The notes beneath the pieces are model-generated. The model saw nothing but the letters and a program-made list of their open reading frames with translations, searched no databases and was not told the origin of the DNA. From the NCBI GenBank assembly GCA_910577435.1, contig CAJTLV010000006.1, positions 75,442 through 139,441 on the forward strand: a stretch of DNA of 64,000 bases, written 5' to 3'. Source of the DNA: an uncultured Christensenella sp. GTDB lineage: Bacteria > Bacillota > Clostridia > Christensenellales > Pumilibacteraceae. Below, piece after piece: positions 8,988 to 16,243 of the stretch; the stretch's first letter is position 1, and every line of letters starts with the position of its first letter. The position numbers and the translations under genes were made by a program.

Positions 8988-9015
8988 TTTCCCGATTGCC
9001 TGTTTTTTTAACAAA

Positions 9016-9036
9016 AAACACGCCTTATCGGCGCGT
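9016..9036 (-). terminator. Terminator of tRNA-Ser
   Basis: On the minus strand ACGCGCC, loop GATAA, GGCGTGT (one G-U pair), then a run of six T. It sits directly after the tRNA and before the GrpB gene. Confidence 0.8.
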
Positions 9037-9044
9037 CCTTGCGT

Positions 9045-9135
9045 TGGCGGAGAAGGCGGGATTTGAACCCGCGCTCCGTATTACCGAACTACTCCCTTAG
9101 CAGGGGAGCCCCTTGAGCCACTTGGGTACTTCTCC
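9045..9135 (-). tRNA. tRNA-Ser (anticodon GCU)
   Basis: Minus strand. The 91-base unit begins GGAGAAGT and ends in CTTCTCC-G-CCA, so the acceptor stem pairs and CCA is encoded. The anticodon loop reads CTGCTAA, giving GCU, which decodes AGC/AGU serine codons. The long variable arm expected of a serine tRNA is present, and the T arm contains GGTTCAAATCC. A consensus promoter precedes it and an intrinsic terminator follows. Confidence 0.95.
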
Positions 9136-9148
9136 ATCAAGTCTTTGA

Positions 9149-9177
9149 ATTATATCGGATTTTCGCCGCCTTGTCAA
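9149..9177 (-). promoter_or_regulatory. Strong SigA promoter of tRNA-Ser
   Basis: Minus strand reads TTGACA (9177-9172), 17 bases, TATAAT (9154-9149): a full consensus match, as expected for a stable RNA gene. Confidence 0.9.
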
Positions 9178-9294
9178 GTGTTTTGAGTAACAATGCGGAA
9201 TTGGGAGTTATGAATATTCCACCTATGTCTCCGGTCGTAACGCTTTTTCATAATTGCGCCGTGTCTTTTACACTTACCCGAAAAAAGACAAAAT

Positions 9295-9346
9295 TGACCT
9301 GTTAGGTCATATTAAAATTTAGAATTTATGTTTGTGATACTATAAT
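9295..9346 (+). promoter_or_regulatory. Palindrome TGACCT-GTT-AGGTCA and promoter of Cys-rich cassette copy A
   Basis: The perfect 6-3-6 inverted repeat occupies 9295-9309. A TATAAT (9341-9346) with a weak TTTAGA at 17 bases (9318-9323) lies between it and the ATG at 9373. The palindrome is upstream of the -35, where an activator or repressor could act. The rest of 9178-9372 shows no gene. Confidence 0.5.
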
Positions 9347-9372
9347 AAGACATTAATTTTGGGGAGTACAAA

Positions 9373-9630
9373 ATGGATAACAAATGCAATCGGTGCAAGC
9401 AATTCGACAGGTATTATACGCGTGGGGTGACGCGGTTCGATAAGACGGAGATCGGGCGGTGTTATGCGACGGGGGACGATGTGAGCGCGCAGGGAAGTTG
9501 CGATAAGTTCACGGCAAAAACTCCCGTCAAAAGGACAAGGTACGCGATCGAACTGTGTTTGAATAAAATAATGACCGATGTATCGGCGGTGCGCAATATG
9601 ATAGAGGAAAACGACGATGGGCAAGTGTAA
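9373..9630 (+). CDS. Small Cys-rich protein, cassette copy A gene 1
   Basis: 85 residues with a C-x-x-C pair at residues 5 and 8 and further Cys at 30, 43 and 62; probably a zinc-binding protein. The middle is Arg/Lys-rich and the C-terminus helical and acidic. No family is recognised. GGGGAG precedes the ATG. It overlaps the next gene by 14 bases, so the two are co-translated. A copy ~89% identical in protein lies at 26559. The close DNA identity without silent divergence implies a recent duplication or gene conversion. Confidence 0.8.
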   Translation: MDNKCNRCKQFDRYYTRGVTRFDKTEIGRCYATGDDVSAQGSCDKFTAKTPVKRTRYAIELCLNKIMTDVSAVRNMIEENDDGQV

Positions 9631-9815
9631 GTCTTGCGCAAACCGCAAACGATTATACAGGCGGTCGACGTGCGGGTATTACGCCGATAAAAAGTATTAC
9701 TGTACGGAGCGAGAGACGATGACGGACAATGAAAGCGGATGCGAGCGGTGGGAGAAAAAGAGAGTAGAGACAGATTTGTCAAAAGCTAGGTTCGATAAGG
9801 TCGAAGATGATTTGA
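9373..9815 (+). repeat. Direct repeat copy A of the two-gene Cys-rich cassette
   Basis: About 443 bases align without gaps to 26559-27001, with only scattered differences. Similarity begins at the start codon of gene 1 and fades near codon 65 of gene 2; the upstream regions and 3' ends are unrelated. Confidence 0.9.
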
Positions 9816-9841
9816 GATATTTGACGGAGAAATTTCGATAG
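9617..9841 (+). CDS. Small Cys-rich protein, cassette copy A gene 2
   Basis: 74 residues starting M-G-K-C-K-S-C. Cysteines at 4, 7, 19, 29 and 42 suggest a zinc knuckle, followed by a charged helical tail. The ATG lies 14 bases before the end of gene 1 and behind an AGAGGA site within it, so it is translationally coupled. The second copy at 26803 differs mainly at the C-terminus. No known family; small Cys-rich proteins like this are common on clostridial mobile elements, but no mobility gene is present here. Confidence 0.8.
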   Translation: MGKCKSCANRKRLYRRSTCGYYADKKYYCTERETMTDNESGCERWEKKRVETDLSKARFDKVEDDLRYLTEKFR

Positions 9842-9964
9842 AGCTGCGGGGTTAAGCCACGTCGATAGCTTTCTATATTATATAATGATAGTGTGCGTCA
9901 GTGCTGAGAGTGAGGATCGCGTAAAAAAAATTATAAAAAAATTCGTATAACGGCGTGAAATCGT
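9842..9964. other. AT-rich intergenic stretch before the ribosomal promoter
   Basis: No gene is seen. It holds a TATAAT at 9881 without a matching -35 and A-rich runs at 9926-9950 that may act as an UP-element-like region for the promoter at 9965. Confidence 0.5.
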
Positions 9965-9993
9965 TTGACAAAGGGAGTCAATTAAGGTATAAT
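9965..9993 (+). promoter_or_regulatory. SigA promoter of the ribosomal superoperon
   Basis: TTGACA (9965-9970), 17 bases, TATAAT (9988-9993): perfect consensus, with A-rich sequence upstream. Predicted start of transcription is 10000, giving a 140-base leader before rpsJ. No other match this good was found inside the superoperon. Confidence 0.9.
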
Positions 9994-9998
9994 TTTTT

Positions 9999-10052
9999 AG
10001 CTACATTATTCGAGTAGCTGTTTTTATGTGATTTTACGGGGCTTTGCGCCCC
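9999..10052 (+). promoter_or_regulatory. rpsJ leader hairpins
   Basis: AGCTAC (9999-10004) pairs with GTAGCT (10014-10019) at the very 5' end of the transcript, followed by GTTTTTA. A second stem, GGGGC (10038-10042) with GCCCC (10048-10052), follows. The first may protect the 5' end or act as an early attenuator; autoregulation by a ribosomal protein is possible but not shown. Confidence 0.5.
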
Positions 10053-10139
10053 TAAAAATTTCGGAGAAAATGGCACGCCCGAATGCGTGAAAGCCTTTGA
10101 TAACAACCGGATAACCGGTCAGGCAACAAGGAGAATTTT

Positions 10140-10448
10140 ATGTCCAGCCAAAAAATACGTATTAAACTTCGCGCTTACGATCACGAGTTGGTCGATAGTT
10201 CGGCTCAGCGTATAGTCGACGCGGCGAAGCAGACCGGCTCGAAAGTCTGCGGTCCGATACCTCTGCCTACGCAGAAAGAGGTCGTCACTATCCTGCGTTC
10301 GGTGCACAAGCACAAGGACAGCCGCGAGCAATTCGAGTTGCGGACTTATTCGCGTCTCATAGACATCTACTCGCCTTCGGGCAAGACAGTCGATTCGCTT
10401 ATGCGTCTCGATCTTCCCGCCGGCGTCGATATCAAGATCAAGTTGTAA
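10140..10448 (+). CDS. rpsJ: 30S ribosomal protein S10
   Basis: 102 residues, normal length. Contains the conserved I-R-I-K-L-R-A-Y-D-H start, the G-P-I-P-L-P-T segment and the S-R-E-Q-F-E-x-R loop. S10 sits in the 30S head and also takes part in transcription antitermination as NusE. First gene of the superoperon; AAGGAG precedes the ATG. The tuf/fus genes that often lie upstream in Bacillota are absent here. Confidence 0.98.
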   Translation: MSSQKIRIKLRAYDHELVDSSAQRIVDAAKQTGSKVCGPIPLPTQKEVVTILRSVHKHKDSREQFELRTYSRLIDIYSPSGKTVDSLMRLDLPAGVDIKIKL

Positions 10449-10468
10449 TCGATCGGGGGCAACGAATT

Positions 10469-11098
10469 ATGAAGAAAGCTATATTAGGTAAAAAATTAGG
10501 TATGACGCGTATTTTCGGCGAGAACGATATTGCGATCCCCGTAACCGTCGTACAGTGCGGTCCTATGACCGTTGTCGACACGCGCACGCCCGAACGCAAC
10601 GGGTACAGCGCGGTCGTTTGTGCGTTCGAAGAAGAGAAAGAGGGCAGGCTCAACAAGCCGGAAGCCGGTCTTTTCAAAAAGGCTAAACAGAAGCCCGCGA
10701 AGTATCTTCGCGAGTTTCGTTATGAAAATGCGGACAGTTATTCTGTCGGCAGTGTTATCGACTGCACCATTTTCGCCGACGGCGATATGGTCGACGTATC
10801 CGGCGTGACCAAAGGTCGCGGTTTCACCGGCGTTATCAAGCGTTGGAATCATCACCGTCTCAAAATGACGCACGGCACGGGTCCCGTTCACCGCAGCGTC
10901 GGTTCGACGGGCGCGAACTCCAATCCGTCCCGCCGCATCAAGAACCTCAAAATGCCCGGTCAGTACGGACATGAGAACGTCACGATCCAAAACCTCAAAG
11001 TCGTCAAGGTCGACAAGGCGCGCAACGTGCTTTTGATACGCGGCGCGGTACCCGGTCCGAAAGGCGGACTCGTAACCGTTCGCGAGACGGTGAAATAA
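10469..11098 (+). CDS. rplC: 50S ribosomal protein L3
   Basis: 209 residues, normal length. Shows the K-K-L-G-M-T start, the K-G-R-G-F-x-G-V-I-K-R loop and the H-G-x-G-P-V-H-R extension that reaches the peptidyl transferase centre. Twenty bases after rpsJ. One of the first proteins bound in 50S assembly. Confidence 0.98.
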   Translation: MKKAILGKKLGMTRIFGENDIAIPVTVVQCGPMTVVDTRTPERNGYSAVVCAFEEEKEGRLNKPEAGLFKKAKQKPAKYLREFRYENADSYSVGSVIDCTIFADGDMVDVSGVTKGRGFTGVIKRWNHHRLKMTHGTGPVHRSVGSTGANSNPSRRIKNLKMPGQYGHENVTIQNLKVVKVDKARNVLLIRGAVPGPKGGLVTVRETVK

Positions 11099-11118
11099 GA
11101 GGGGGTCAAGGAGATATT

Positions 11119-11760
11119 ATGCCTACAATCAAGATATACAATCAGAAAGGCGAATCGACCGGCACGATGGAACTCGACGAGAGCGTATTCGGCGTCGAGT
11201 ATAACGAGCCGCTCATTCATCAGGTCATAGTTGCGCAGATGGCTAACGCGCGTCAGGGAACGAAGAGTGCGCTTACCCGCACGGAAGTTCGCGGCGGCGG
11301 ACGCAAGCCGTGGAGACAGAAAGGCACGGGCAATGCGCGTCAAGGCTCCATTCGTTCGCCCCAGTGGAAAGGCGGCGGCGTGGTGTTCGCGCCGAAGCCG
11401 CGCAGCTTCCGCAAAAAGGTAAACAAGGTAGTGCGTTGGAGCGCGTTTACGAGCGCGCTCAGTGCGAAAGTCGCCGACGGTAACCTTATAGTTTTGGACA
11501 AGCTCGAAGTCGAACCCAAGACGAAGCAGATGGCCGCCGTACTCAAAGCGCTCAAAATAGAAAGCCGTGTGCTTCTCGCGCTTCCCGAAGGCAGTGCGAA
11601 CGCGCTCAAAGCGGCGCGCAACATTCCCAACGTGCGCACTGCGGCAAGCGAACAGCTTTGCGTATACGACGTTGTTGCGAATGCGGTCGTACTCACTACC
11701 GTCGACGCGATCAAGGCGATCGAGCAAAAATATACGGCTAAGGAGGTCGCGGCACAATGA
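11119..11760 (+). CDS. rplD: 50S ribosomal protein L4
   Basis: 213 residues. The long Arg/Gly loop (R-G-G-G-R-K-P-W-R-Q-K-G-T-G-x-A-R) that lines the exit tunnel is present. In gamma-proteobacteria L4 represses the S10 operon; whether it does so here is unknown. AAGGAG-type site; its TGA overlaps the ATG of rplW by four bases. Confidence 0.98.
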   Translation: MPTIKIYNQKGESTGTMELDESVFGVEYNEPLIHQVIVAQMANARQGTKSALTRTEVRGGGRKPWRQKGTGNARQGSIRSPQWKGGGVVFAPKPRSFRKKVNKVVRWSAFTSALSAKVADGNLIVLDKLEVEPKTKQMAAVLKALKIESRVLLALPEGSANALKAARNIPNVRTAASEQLCVYDVVANAVVLTTVDAIKAIEQKYTAKEVAAQ

Positions 11761-12047
11761 ACGCTCACGACATCATATTGAAACCGGTCATAACCGAGAA
11801 ATCGAACGACGGGGTTGCGGCAAAGCGCTATGCGTTCATTGTCGACCCTCGCGCGGATAAAACGCAGGTAAAGGCGGCGATTGAAGAGGTTTTCGACGTA
11901 AAGGTCGAGAGCGTGAACATCGTCAACGTGCGCGGCAAGCTCAAACGTCAGGGCAGAACGAGCGGTTACACGTCCAAACGCAAAAAAGCATATGTGACGC
12001 TCACCGAATCGTCTAAGGCGATTCCCTTCTTCGAGACGCTGTCCTAA
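11757..12047 (+). CDS. rplW: 50S ribosomal protein L23
   Basis: 96 residues, normal length. D-I-I-L-K-P-V-I-T-E-K-S at the N-terminus and the V-R-G-K-x-K-R-x-G-R loop are diagnostic. L23 lies at the exit of the peptide tunnel and docks trigger factor and SRP. Overlaps rplD by four bases (ATGA), implying coupled translation. Confidence 0.98.
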   Translation: MNAHDIILKPVITEKSNDGVAAKRYAFIVDPRADKTQVKAAIEEVFDVKVESVNIVNVRGKLKRQGRTSGYTSKRKKAYVTLTESSKAIPFFETLS

Positions 12048-12065
12048 ACGTAAAAGGAGATAATT

Positions 12066-12893
12066 ATGGCAATTAAGAGATATAAACCGATCACGCCGGG
12101 CACGCGGTTCAAAACCGTTATCGCGGCGAGCGAGCTTACGGGCGACAAGCCTTACAAGCCGCTGCTCAAAGAGCAAAGCAAACACGGCGGCCGCAACTTT
12201 ACGGGTAAGATAACCGTCAGACATCACGGTGGCGGCAACAGACAGAAATACCGTATAATCGACTTCAAGCGCGACAAGGACGGCATTCCCGCGAAAGTCG
12301 CGACCGTCGAGTACGATCCCAACCGCACTTCGTTCATTGCTCTTCTGCATTATGCGGACGGCGAAAAACGCTATATACTCGCTCCGCTCGGACTGCAAAA
12401 GGGCGACACGGTGATTTCGGGCGAAGGCGCGGACATCAAGTCCGGCAACTGCCTGCCGCTGTCGTCGATCCCCGTAGGTACGCTCGTACACAACATCGAG
12501 CTTATTCCGGGACGCGGCGGTCAGATGGCGCGCACTGCGGGCGCGGCGGCACAGCTTATGGCAAAAGAAGGTAAGTATGCTACGCTCAGACTTCCTTCCG
12601 GCGAAATGAGAATGGTGCTTCAACGCTGCCGCGCGACGATCGGTCAGGTCGGCAACCTCGACCACGAGCTGGTATCGCTCGGTAAAGCGGGCCGCAAACG
12701 CCATATGGGCGTCAAGCCGACGGTACGCGGCGTCGTTATGAACCCTTGCGATCACCCGCACGGCGGAGGCGAAGGTAAGAGTCCGATAGGCAGACCGAGT
12801 CCGGTATCGCCTTGGGGCAAGCCGACGCTCGGCAAGAAGACGCGTTCCAAGCACAAAGCATCCGACAAGCTCATTGTCAAACGGATCAACTAG
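12066..12893 (+). CDS. rplB: 50S ribosomal protein L2
   Basis: 275 residues, normal length. Carries the G-G-G-N-K/R-Q-K-Y-R region, the P-G-R-G-G-Q segment and the catalytic-site histidine loop G-V-x-M-N-P-x-D-H-P-H-G-G-G-E-G. L2 is needed for subunit joining and peptidyl transfer. AAGGAG precedes the ATG. Confidence 0.98.
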   Translation: MAIKRYKPITPGTRFKTVIAASELTGDKPYKPLLKEQSKHGGRNFTGKITVRHHGGGNRQKYRIIDFKRDKDGIPAKVATVEYDPNRTSFIALLHYADGEKRYILAPLGLQKGDTVISGEGADIKSGNCLPLSSIPVGTLVHNIELIPGRGGQMARTAGAAAQLMAKEGKYATLRLPSGEMRMVLQRCRATIGQVGNLDHELVSLGKAGRKRHMGVKPTVRGVVMNPCDHPHGGGEGKSPIGRPSPVSPWGKPTLGKKTRSKHKASDKLIVKRIN

Positions 12894-12905
12894 GAGTTTT
12901 GAGAA

Positions 12906-13184
12906 ATGTCAAGATCGACCAAAAAAGGATACTATGTCGACGCCAAGCTGATGAAAAAAGCGGAGGCGATGCAAGAGACGGCAGACAAACGTCCGATAAA
13001 GACGTGGTCGCGCGCGTCCACCATATTCCCCGAATTCGTAGGACTTACGTTTGCCGTACACAACGGCAAGAAGTTCGTGCCGGTATATGTCACGACCGAT
13101 ATGGTCGGACACAAGCTCGGCGAGTTCGCTCCGACGCGCACGTTCTTGGGACACGCGGGCGAGAAGACGACGAAGGGCAGATAA
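12906..13184 (+). CDS. rpsS: 30S ribosomal protein S19
   Basis: 92 residues, normal length. M-S-R-S-T-K-K-G at the start, the I-x-T-W-S-R-x-S-T-I-x-P segment and a C-terminal G-E-x-x-x-T-R-T-F-x-G-H are conserved. Lies in the 30S head with S13. Twelve bases after rplB. Confidence 0.98.
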   Translation: MSRSTKKGYYVDAKLMKKAEAMQETADKRPIKTWSRASTIFPEFVGLTFAVHNGKKFVPVYVTTDMVGHKLGEFAPTRTFLGHAGEKTTKGR

Positions 13185-13194
13185 GGAGCTTAAA

Positions 13195-13587
13195 ATGGCT
13201 AAAAGAATGAAAGAAAAAGCGGCGCGCGTAGAAGAGCGTCGCGAAAAGCGTCCGTTCGCAACGGCAAAATATGTCCGCATTTCGCCCGATAAAGTGCGTA
13301 TAGTGCTTGCGCTCATTCGCGGCAGGTCGGTTGCGGAAGCGATGGCTATACTTCAAGCGACGCCCAAAGCGGCAAGCGAGGCTATATTCAAGGTTCTCAA
13401 CTCCGCAGCGGCAAACGCCGAGCACAACAAGGATATGTCTATCGACGATCTTTATGTCGCCGAAGCGTTCGCCAATGCCGGTCCGACGCTCAAACGCTAT
13501 CAGCCGGTAAGCAAGGGCAGAGCGCATCACATCTTGAAGCGCACGAGCCACATTACAGTCATACTCGACAGCAAGGAGGGCTTATAA
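13195..13587 (+). CDS. rplV: 50S ribosomal protein L22
   Basis: 130 residues, slightly longer than the ~110 of many L22 because of a charged N-terminal lead of about 18 residues. Core motifs A-K-Y-V-R-I-S-P-x-K-V-R and R-x-x-P-x-S-K-G-R-A-x-x-I-x-K-R-T-S-H-I are present. The loop lines the exit tunnel. The ATG at 13195 follows AAGGAG; a longer frame beginning at 13051 lies inside rpsS and is not used. Confidence 0.97.
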   Translation: MAKRMKEKAARVEERREKRPFATAKYVRISPDKVRIVLALIRGRSVAEAMAILQATPKAASEAIFKVLNSAAANAEHNKDMSIDDLYVAEAFANAGPTLKRYQPVSKGRAHHILKRTSHITVILDSKEGL

Positions 13588-13589
13588 TT

Positions 13590-14270
13590 ATGGGTCAGAA
13601 GGTAAATCCCCACGGACTCCGCGTCGGCGTTATCGAGAAATGGAACTCCCAATGGTATGCTAATAAGCAGGAGTTTGCGTCGTTCGTTCTCGAAGATCAT
13701 AAGATCCGCGAGCATATCGAGAATAAATACAAGTCCTGCGGCATCAGTAAGGTCGTTATAGAGCGCCCGCAAGGCAAGGTTCAAATCTCGATCCATTCGC
13801 AGTTTCCCGGCAAGATAATCGGGCAGAAGCACGTCGGCGTCGACGAGCTTAAAAAGAACCTCGAAAAGCTGACGGGCGGCAAAAAGATATACGTCAATAT
13901 CATAGAAGTCAAGCACCCCGACCTCAACGCGAAGTTGCTTGCCGAGAGCATTGCGGCACAGCTCGAAAAGCGCGCGTTCTTCCGTCGTACTATGAAACAG
14001 GCGATGAGCAAGGCTATGCACGCAGGCGCTAAGGGCGTTAAGGTTCAGGTCGGCGGCCGTCTCGACGGTGCGGAAATCGCGCGTGCCGAGCATTATCAAG
14101 AGGGTTCCATTCCTCTGCAAACGCTCCGTGCCGATATCGATTACGGCTTTTGTATCGCGCACACCACGTTCGGCGTTCTCGGCGTTAAGGTGTGGATATA
14201 CAAGGGCGACGTTTTGAGCGCCGCACCCGTAAAAGCGCCCGCAACGGGCGAATTCAAGGAGGGCGAATAA
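13590..14270 (+). CDS. rpsC: 30S ribosomal protein S3
   Basis: 226 residues. M-G-Q-K-V-N-P-H-G-x-R start, a KH domain with the G-x-x-I-G-x-K-H loop (about residues 73-79), and the C-terminal G-R-L-x-G-A-E-I-A-R region. S3 helps form the mRNA entry channel. Begins three bases after rplV. Confidence 0.98.
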   Translation: MGQKVNPHGLRVGVIEKWNSQWYANKQEFASFVLEDHKIREHIENKYKSCGISKVVIERPQGKVQISIHSQFPGKIIGQKHVGVDELKKNLEKLTGGKKIYVNIIEVKHPDLNAKLLAESIAAQLEKRAFFRRTMKQAMSKAMHAGAKGVKVQVGGRLDGAEIARAEHYQEGSIPLQTLRADIDYGFCIAHTTFGVLGVKVWIYKGDVLSAAPVKAPATGEFKEGE

Positions 14271-14271
14271 T

Positions 14272-14721
14272 ATGTTAGCTCCCAATAAAGTAAAACACCG
14301 CAGAGTACAACGCGGCAGAATGAAGGGCAAAGCGACGCGCGGCAACACCATTGCATACGGTGATTACGCGCTCGTCAGTCTCGATTCGGGCAGGATCACT
14401 TCCAACCAGATAGAGGCGGCGCGTGTCGCGATGACCCGTTACACCAAGCGCGGCGGTAAAGTGTGGATATGCATATTCCCGCACAAGCCGTACTCCAAAA
14501 AACCCGCAGATACCCGAATGGGTAGCGGTAAGGGCGCGCCCGAATACTGGGCGGCGATCGTCAAACCGGGTACCGTAATGTTCGAGATGTCGGGCGTAAG
14601 CGAGACGGTGGCGCGCGAGGCGCTCAGGCTCGCGTCCTATAAACTTCCCGTGCGTTGCAAAGTAGCGGTGCGCGAAAAGACCGAAACGGTCGAAGAAAAC
14701 GGCGGCGAGGAGGTCGAATGA
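14272..14721 (+). CDS. rplP: 50S ribosomal protein L16
   Basis: 149 residues. M-L-x-P-x-K-x-K-x-R-x-x-x-R-G start, the R-M-G-S/K-G-K-G region and the G-x-x-x-x-A-R-E-A-L-R-L-A segment are conserved. Binds near the A site. Its stop overlaps the rpmC start region. Confidence 0.98.
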   Translation: MLAPNKVKHRRVQRGRMKGKATRGNTIAYGDYALVSLDSGRITSNQIEAARVAMTRYTKRGGKVWICIFPHKPYSKKPADTRMGSGKGAPEYWAAIVKPGTVMFEMSGVSETVAREALRLASYKLPVRCKVAVREKTETVEENGGEEVE

Positions 14722-14927
14722 TGAAAGAGAAAATTCACGAGTTAAGTGACGGGGATTTGCAGCAGAAGCTGGAGTCGCTCAAAACCGAACTGTTCAACCT
14801 TCGGTTCTCGCACGCGACGGGTCAGCTCGCCAACCCTATGCAGATACAAAACGTTCGCCGCGACATCGCGCGCGTAAAGACGGTCATCAGAGAGCGTGAG
14901 CTTCGCGCCGGTAAGGAGGCTAAATAA
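14721..14927 (+). CDS. rpmC: 50S ribosomal protein L29
   Basis: 68 residues from the second of two tandem ATG codons. GAGGAGG at 14707-14713 is seven bases before 14721 and only four before 14718, so 14721 is preferred. E-L-x-x-x-L-F-N-L-R-F-x-x-A-T-G-Q-L is diagnostic. Lies at the tunnel exit beside L23. The stop overlaps rpsQ (TAATG). Confidence 0.95.
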   Translation: MKEKIHELSDGDLQQKLESLKTELFNLRFSHATGQLANPMQIQNVRRDIARVKTVIRERELRAGKEAK

Positions 14928-15181
14928 TGGAACGCAACGACAGAAAGACACGCGAAGGCTTGGTCGTTTCCGATAAAATGGATAAGACGGTCGTCGTATC
15001 GGTCGTAGAAAAGTATAAGCATCCGCTCTATAAAAAGACGGTCAGCCGCACGAAGCGCTTCAAGGCGCACGACGAGAATAACGAATGCGGCGTCGGCGAC
15101 AGAGTGGAAATCATCGAGACCCGCCCTATCTCCAAAGACAAGTGCTGGCGCGTTAACAAGATCGTAGAAAAAGCGAAGTAA
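14927..15181 (+). CDS. rpsQ: 30S ribosomal protein S17
   Basis: 84 residues, normal length. R-K-x-x-x-G-x-V-V-S-D-K-M-D-K-T start and the H-D-E-N-N-E-C-x-x-G-D-x-V-x-I-x-E-T-R-P segment are diagnostic. Early 16S-binding protein. Last gene before a structured 147-base gap. Confidence 0.98.
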   Translation: MERNDRKTREGLVVSDKMDKTVVVSVVEKYKHPLYKKTVSRTKRFKAHDENNECGVGDRVEIIETRPISKDKCWRVNKIVEKAK

Positions 15182-15190
15182 TTTTGAGAC

Positions 15191-15296
15191 CTTATGTCGT
15201 CCGCTTTAAGGCAGCGTTCGATCACCGCGATCGATTGCCGATTGCCGAGACGCGCCTAAGCGCTCAAACGTCGGAGCGTTTTCCGACGGACATAAG
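15191..15296 (+). promoter_or_regulatory. Branched RNA structure between rpsQ and rplN
   Basis: CTTATGTC (15191-15198) pairs with GACATAAG (15289-15296), extended by GTC/GAC past one bulge. Inside are two hairpins: CGATC-5-GATCG near 15219-15233, and an eight-pair stem 15258-15265 with 15274-15281. The whole element ends 32 bases before the rplN ATG. It looks like a regulatory leader at the classical S10/spc boundary. Confidence 0.55.
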
Positions 15297-15328
15297 TATC
15301 GAAAGATCAATCGTAACAGGAGTAAATT

Positions 15329-15697
15329 ATGATACAACCTCAATCGTATCTTAAAGTTGCCGACAACACCGGCGCGAAAGAGATTATGTGTATACAGGTT
15401 ATGGGCGGATCGCTCCGCAAGAGCGGCAACATCGGCGACATCATCACCGCGTCGGTCAAGTCCGCACAGCCCGGCGGCACCGTCAAGAAAGGCGACGTCG
15501 TAAAGGCGGTTATCGTTCGCACGCATCAGGGCGTAAACCGTCCCGACGGCTCGCACATTCGTTTCGATGACAACGCCGCCGTTATAATAGACAATCAAAA
15601 GCAGCCGCGCGGCACCCGTATCTTCGGACCGATAGCCCGCGAACTGCGCGACCGCGACTTCACAAAGATTATATCTTTGGCGCCCGAAGTTCTTTAA
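15329..15697 (+). CDS. rplN: 50S ribosomal protein L14
   Basis: 122 residues, normal length. M-I-Q-P-Q-S-x-L-x-V-A-D-N-T-G-A start and the R-G-T-R-I-F-G-P-I-A-R-E-L-R segment are diagnostic. L14 lies at the subunit interface. First gene after the structured gap, equivalent to the start of the E. coli spc operon; AGGAG precedes the ATG. Confidence 0.98.
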   Translation: MIQPQSYLKVADNTGAKEIMCIQVMGGSLRKSGNIGDIITASVKSAQPGGTVKKGDVVKAVIVRTHQGVNRPDGSHIRFDDNAAVIIDNQKQPRGTRIFGPIARELRDRDFTKIISLAPEVL

Positions 15698-15707
15698 GGA
15701 GGCTGCT

Positions 15708-16235
15708 ATGAATCTCAATGTCAGAAAAGGCGACAATGTAAAGGTTTTGACCGGAAAGGATAAGGGCAAGACCGGCAAGGTTCTCGCAACCGATCCCAAA
15801 ACGGGCAAAGTGCTGGTAGAGGGCGTCAATATCGCCACCCATCACCACAAGGCGCGTGCCGCGACCGAGCAGTCGGGCAAGATCAAGGTCGAAGCTCCGT
15901 TGGACGTAAGCAACGTGCAAATACTCTGCCCGTCATGCGGCAAGAGCGTGCGTGTTCGTCATCAGGAGATCGACGGCAAAAACGCGCGCATCTGCATCAA
16001 GTGCGGTGCGAGCATAGACGCGGCGCTCAAAGCCGATAAAGCCAAAAAGAAAGCGGACAAGGCGGAGAAGAAAGTCAAAAAGACTAAGGAAGACAAGGAC
16101 GTTGCGGAAGAAGTCAAGGGCGCAACTTCCGATGAACCCGTCGCCGACAAGAAACCCGCCAAAAAGACTACCAAAAAAACGGCTAAGACCGCAGAACCCG
16201 TCGACGACAAGACTGCCGACGGTAAAAAGGAGTAA
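15708..16235 (+). CDS. rplX: 50S ribosomal protein L24 with zinc ribbon and long charged tail
   Basis: 175 residues against the usual ~103. Residues 1-70 are the KOW-containing L24 core (G-D-x-V-x-V-L-x-G-K-D-K-G-K-x-G-K-V). Residues 74-99 form a zinc ribbon with Cys pairs at 74/77 and 96/99, seen in a subset of L24 proteins. Residues ~108-175 are a Lys/Ala/Asp-rich, Pro-spaced tail resembling histone H1-like low-complexity segments. The ribosome role is certain; the tail is unexplained. AAGGAGG site. Confidence 0.96.
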   Translation: MNLNVRKGDNVKVLTGKDKGKTGKVLATDPKTGKVLVEGVNIATHHHKARAATEQSGKIKVEAPLDVSNVQILCPSCGKSVRVRHQEIDGKNARICIKCGASIDAALKADKAKKKADKAEKKVKKTKEDKDVAEEVKGATSDEPVADKKPAKKTTKKTAKTAEPVDDKTADGKKE

Positions 16236-16243
16236 TACGCAAA

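Noticed and set aside
8988..9014. TTG start at 9014 for the GrpB gene
   Set aside because: It lies in the T tract of the tRNA-Ser terminator and adds residues outside the family pattern.
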